NCBI RefSeq assembly: GCF_014192915.1
Contig: NZ_JACHYN010000017.1
Location: 51,041 to 115,040, forward strand
Reading direction: 5' to 3'
DNA: 64,000 nt
Source: Azospirillum sp. OGB3
GTDB lineage: Bacteria > Pseudomonadota > Alphaproteobacteria > Azospirillales > Azospirillaceae
Shown here: positions 62,589 through 64,000 of the stretch, piece after piece
How the letters are laid out: each line of letters begins with the position of its first letter
Position numbering within the stretch: position 1 is the stretch's first letter
Position numbers and translations under genes: made by a program
Notes under the pieces: model-generated
Database searches by the model: none
What the model was told of the DNA's origin: nothing
Seen by the model: only the letters and a program-made list of their open reading frames with translations

Positions 62589-64000
62589 ATGGATTCCCTG
62601 ATGTTCGAACCGAAAATCCCCGTTGCCGAAGCCGAGACGCCGAACCCCTGGCGCGGTTTTGCGCCCGGTTCCTGGCGGACCACGGTCGATCTGCGCGATT
62701 TCATCGTGAAGAACGTCCGCCCCTACGGCGGCGACGGCAGTTTCCTCTCCCCGGCCAGCGACCGCACCCTGTCGCTGTGGAACAAGGTGCGCGATCTCCT
62801 GAAGGAGGAGCGCGCGGCCAAGGGCGGCGTGCTCGACGCCGACACGGAAATGGTGTCCTCCATCGTCAGCCACGCCCCCGGCTACATCGACCGGGAGCTT
62901 GAGGTCATCGTCGGGCTTCAGACGGACAAGCCGCTGAAGCGGTCGATCATGCCCTTCGGCGGCTGGCGGATGGTCAAGACGGGCCTGGAGGCCTACGGCT
63001 TCAAGCCCTCGCCCAAGCTGGACGACGTGTTCCCGGCGCTGCGCAAGACTCACAACGACGGCGTCTTCGACGTCTACACCGACGAGATGCTGCGCTGCCG
63101 CAAGTCCGGCGTCATCACTGGCCTGCCGGACGCCTATGGGCGCGGCCGCATCATCGGCGACTATCGCCGGCTGGCGCTCTACGGCGCCGATATCCTGATC
63201 ACCGACAAGAAGGCCCAGTACAAGAGCCTGGAGGTCGACCGCATCGACGAGAACACGCTGCGTCTGCGCGAGGAGATCACCGAGCAGATCCGCGCGCTGC
63301 GCGACCTCGTGACGATGGCGGCGTCCTACGGCTTCGACGTGACCCGCCCGGCAACCAACGCCTTCGAGGCGGTGCAGTGGACCTATCTGGCCTATCTGGC
63401 GGCGGTGAAGGAGGCCAACGGGGCGGCCATGTCGCTCGGCCGCGTGTCGAGCTTCCTCGACGTCTACATCGAGCGTGATCTGCGCGAAGGCCGTCTGGAC
63501 GAGGCGGGTGCGCAGGAACTGATCGACCAGTTCGTCATCAAGCTGCGGATGGTGCGTTTCCTGCGCACGCCGGAATACGACCAGCTCTTCTCCGGCGACC
63601 CGACCTGGGTGACGGAATGCATCGGCGGCATGGCGCTCGATGGGCGCACGCTGGTGACCAAGGGCAGCTTCCGCATGCTGCACACGCTCCAGAATCTCGG
63701 ACCCGCGCCGGAGCCGAACCTGACCGTTCTGTGGTCGGAAAGCCTGCCGGAGGGCTTCAAGAAGTTCTGCGCCGAGACGTCGATCAAGACCTGCTCGGTG
63801 CAGTACGAGAACGACGACCTGATGCGGCCCTACTGGGGCGACGACTACGGCATCGCCTGCTGCGTCTCGGCCATGCGCATCGGCAAGCAGATGCAGTTCT
63901 TCGGCGCCCGCGCCAACCTCGCCAAGACGCTGCTCTACGCCATCAACGGCGGCCGCGACGAGGTGTCGGGCGAGCAGGTCGGCCCGGCCTTCGCGCCGAT
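62589..64000 (+). CDS. pflB: Formate acetyltransferase (pyruvate formate-lyase), 3' part outside window
   Basis: The first 470 residues of about 750 are in the window. Features: VDLRDFIVKNVRPYGGDGSF near residue 35, KRSIMPFGGWRMVKTGLEAY near 120, KTHNDGVFDVYTDEM near 160, and the catalytic cysteine pair in YGIACCVSAM at Cys424-Cys425. The glycyl-radical site lies beyond the window. It cleaves pyruvate with CoA to acetyl-CoA and formate, needs an activase, and is an anaerobic enzyme. The upstream FNR box agrees. Confidence 0.95.
   Translation, partial: MDSLMFEPKIPVAEAETPNPWRGFAPGSWRTTVDLRDFIVKNVRPYGGDGSFLSPASDRTLSLWNKVRDLLKEERAAKGGVLDADTEMVSSIVSHAPGYIDRELEVIVGLQTDKPLKRSIMPFGGWRMVKTGLEAYGFKPSPKLDDVFPALRKTHNDGVFDVYTDEMLRCRKSGVITGLPDAYGRGRIIGDYRRLALYGADILITDKKAQYKSLEVDRIDENTLRLREEITEQIRALRDLVTMAASYGFDVTRPATNAFEAVQWTYLAYLAAVKEANGAAMSLGRVSSFLDVYIERDLREGRLDEAGAQELIDQFVIKLRMVRFLRTPEYDQLFSGDPTWVTECIGGMALDGRTLVTKGSFRMLHTLQNLGPAPEPNLTVLWSESLPEGFKKFCAETSIKTCSVQYENDDLMRPYWGDDYGIACCVSAMRIGKQMQFFGARANLAKTLLYAINGGRDEVSGEQVGPAFAP

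Overview
The window looks like a chromosomal or large-replicon segment from a GC-rich alphaproteobacterium of the Azospirillum type (Rhodospirillales). The evidence is the high GC content, the dctB/dctD/dctA arrangement, a large single-chain methylmalonyl-CoA mutase beside propionyl-CoA carboxylase, a fused MaeB malic enzyme, and several small proteins that resemble alphaproteobacterial families. The genus is an inference from gene content, not a proven assignment.

Left half (1 to about 34.1 kb): an integrated element ending at the 3' end of a tRNA-Ser(GCT) gene (34072-34165). From left to right it shows: an almost complete siphovirus late module on the minus strand (1-14.9 kb), transcribed leftwards in the order HNH, small terminase, large terminase, portal, S49-type protease, capsid, connectors, tail tube, chaperones, tape measure, tail tip; a DNA methyltransferase, a first tyrosine recombinase and several unknown genes (15-19 kb); a degenerate tRNA 3' half (19188-19237); a five-gene plus-strand type I restriction-modification operon (19.5-27.2 kb) in which a DUF4268 protein and an abortive-infection-like protein sit between hsdS and hsdR; a leftward replication module (27.3-29.5 kb); a divergent Cro/repressor switch with palindromic operators (29.7-30.8 kb); two tandem DUF29 genes; and a second tyrosine recombinase (integrase) with an overlapping excisionase-like gene beside the tRNA. 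The minus-strand phage genes on both sides of the R-M operon fit one leftward prophage carrying the R-M block as cargo, but a second recombinase and the tRNA fossil leave open two elements in tandem. The left end of the prophage lies outside the window.

Right half (34.2-64 kb): host genes. A junction zone with small unknown genes is followed by an SDR/AraC divergent pair, a DUF2087 gene and an Asp/Glu racemase-like gene. Then comes a propionate block: an XRE/ScfR-type regulator divergent from pccB-pccA-bioY, followed by methylmalonyl-CoA mutase. Together these convert propionyl-CoA to succinyl-CoA, with BioY importing the biotin that PccA needs. A CcdA antitoxin remnant and a DUF2161 gene follow. 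Next is a C4-dicarboxylate block: dctB-dctD divergent from a sigma-54-controlled dctA, then maeB, so dicarboxylates are imported and malate is turned to pyruvate. The window ends with a TPR/glycosyltransferase-like gene, an unknown protein, the pqiABC lipid-transport operon, and the start of pflB behind a clear FNR-type box.

All coordinates and motifs come from reading the sequence. Family names come from recognition of motifs and gene order and were not checked against any database.
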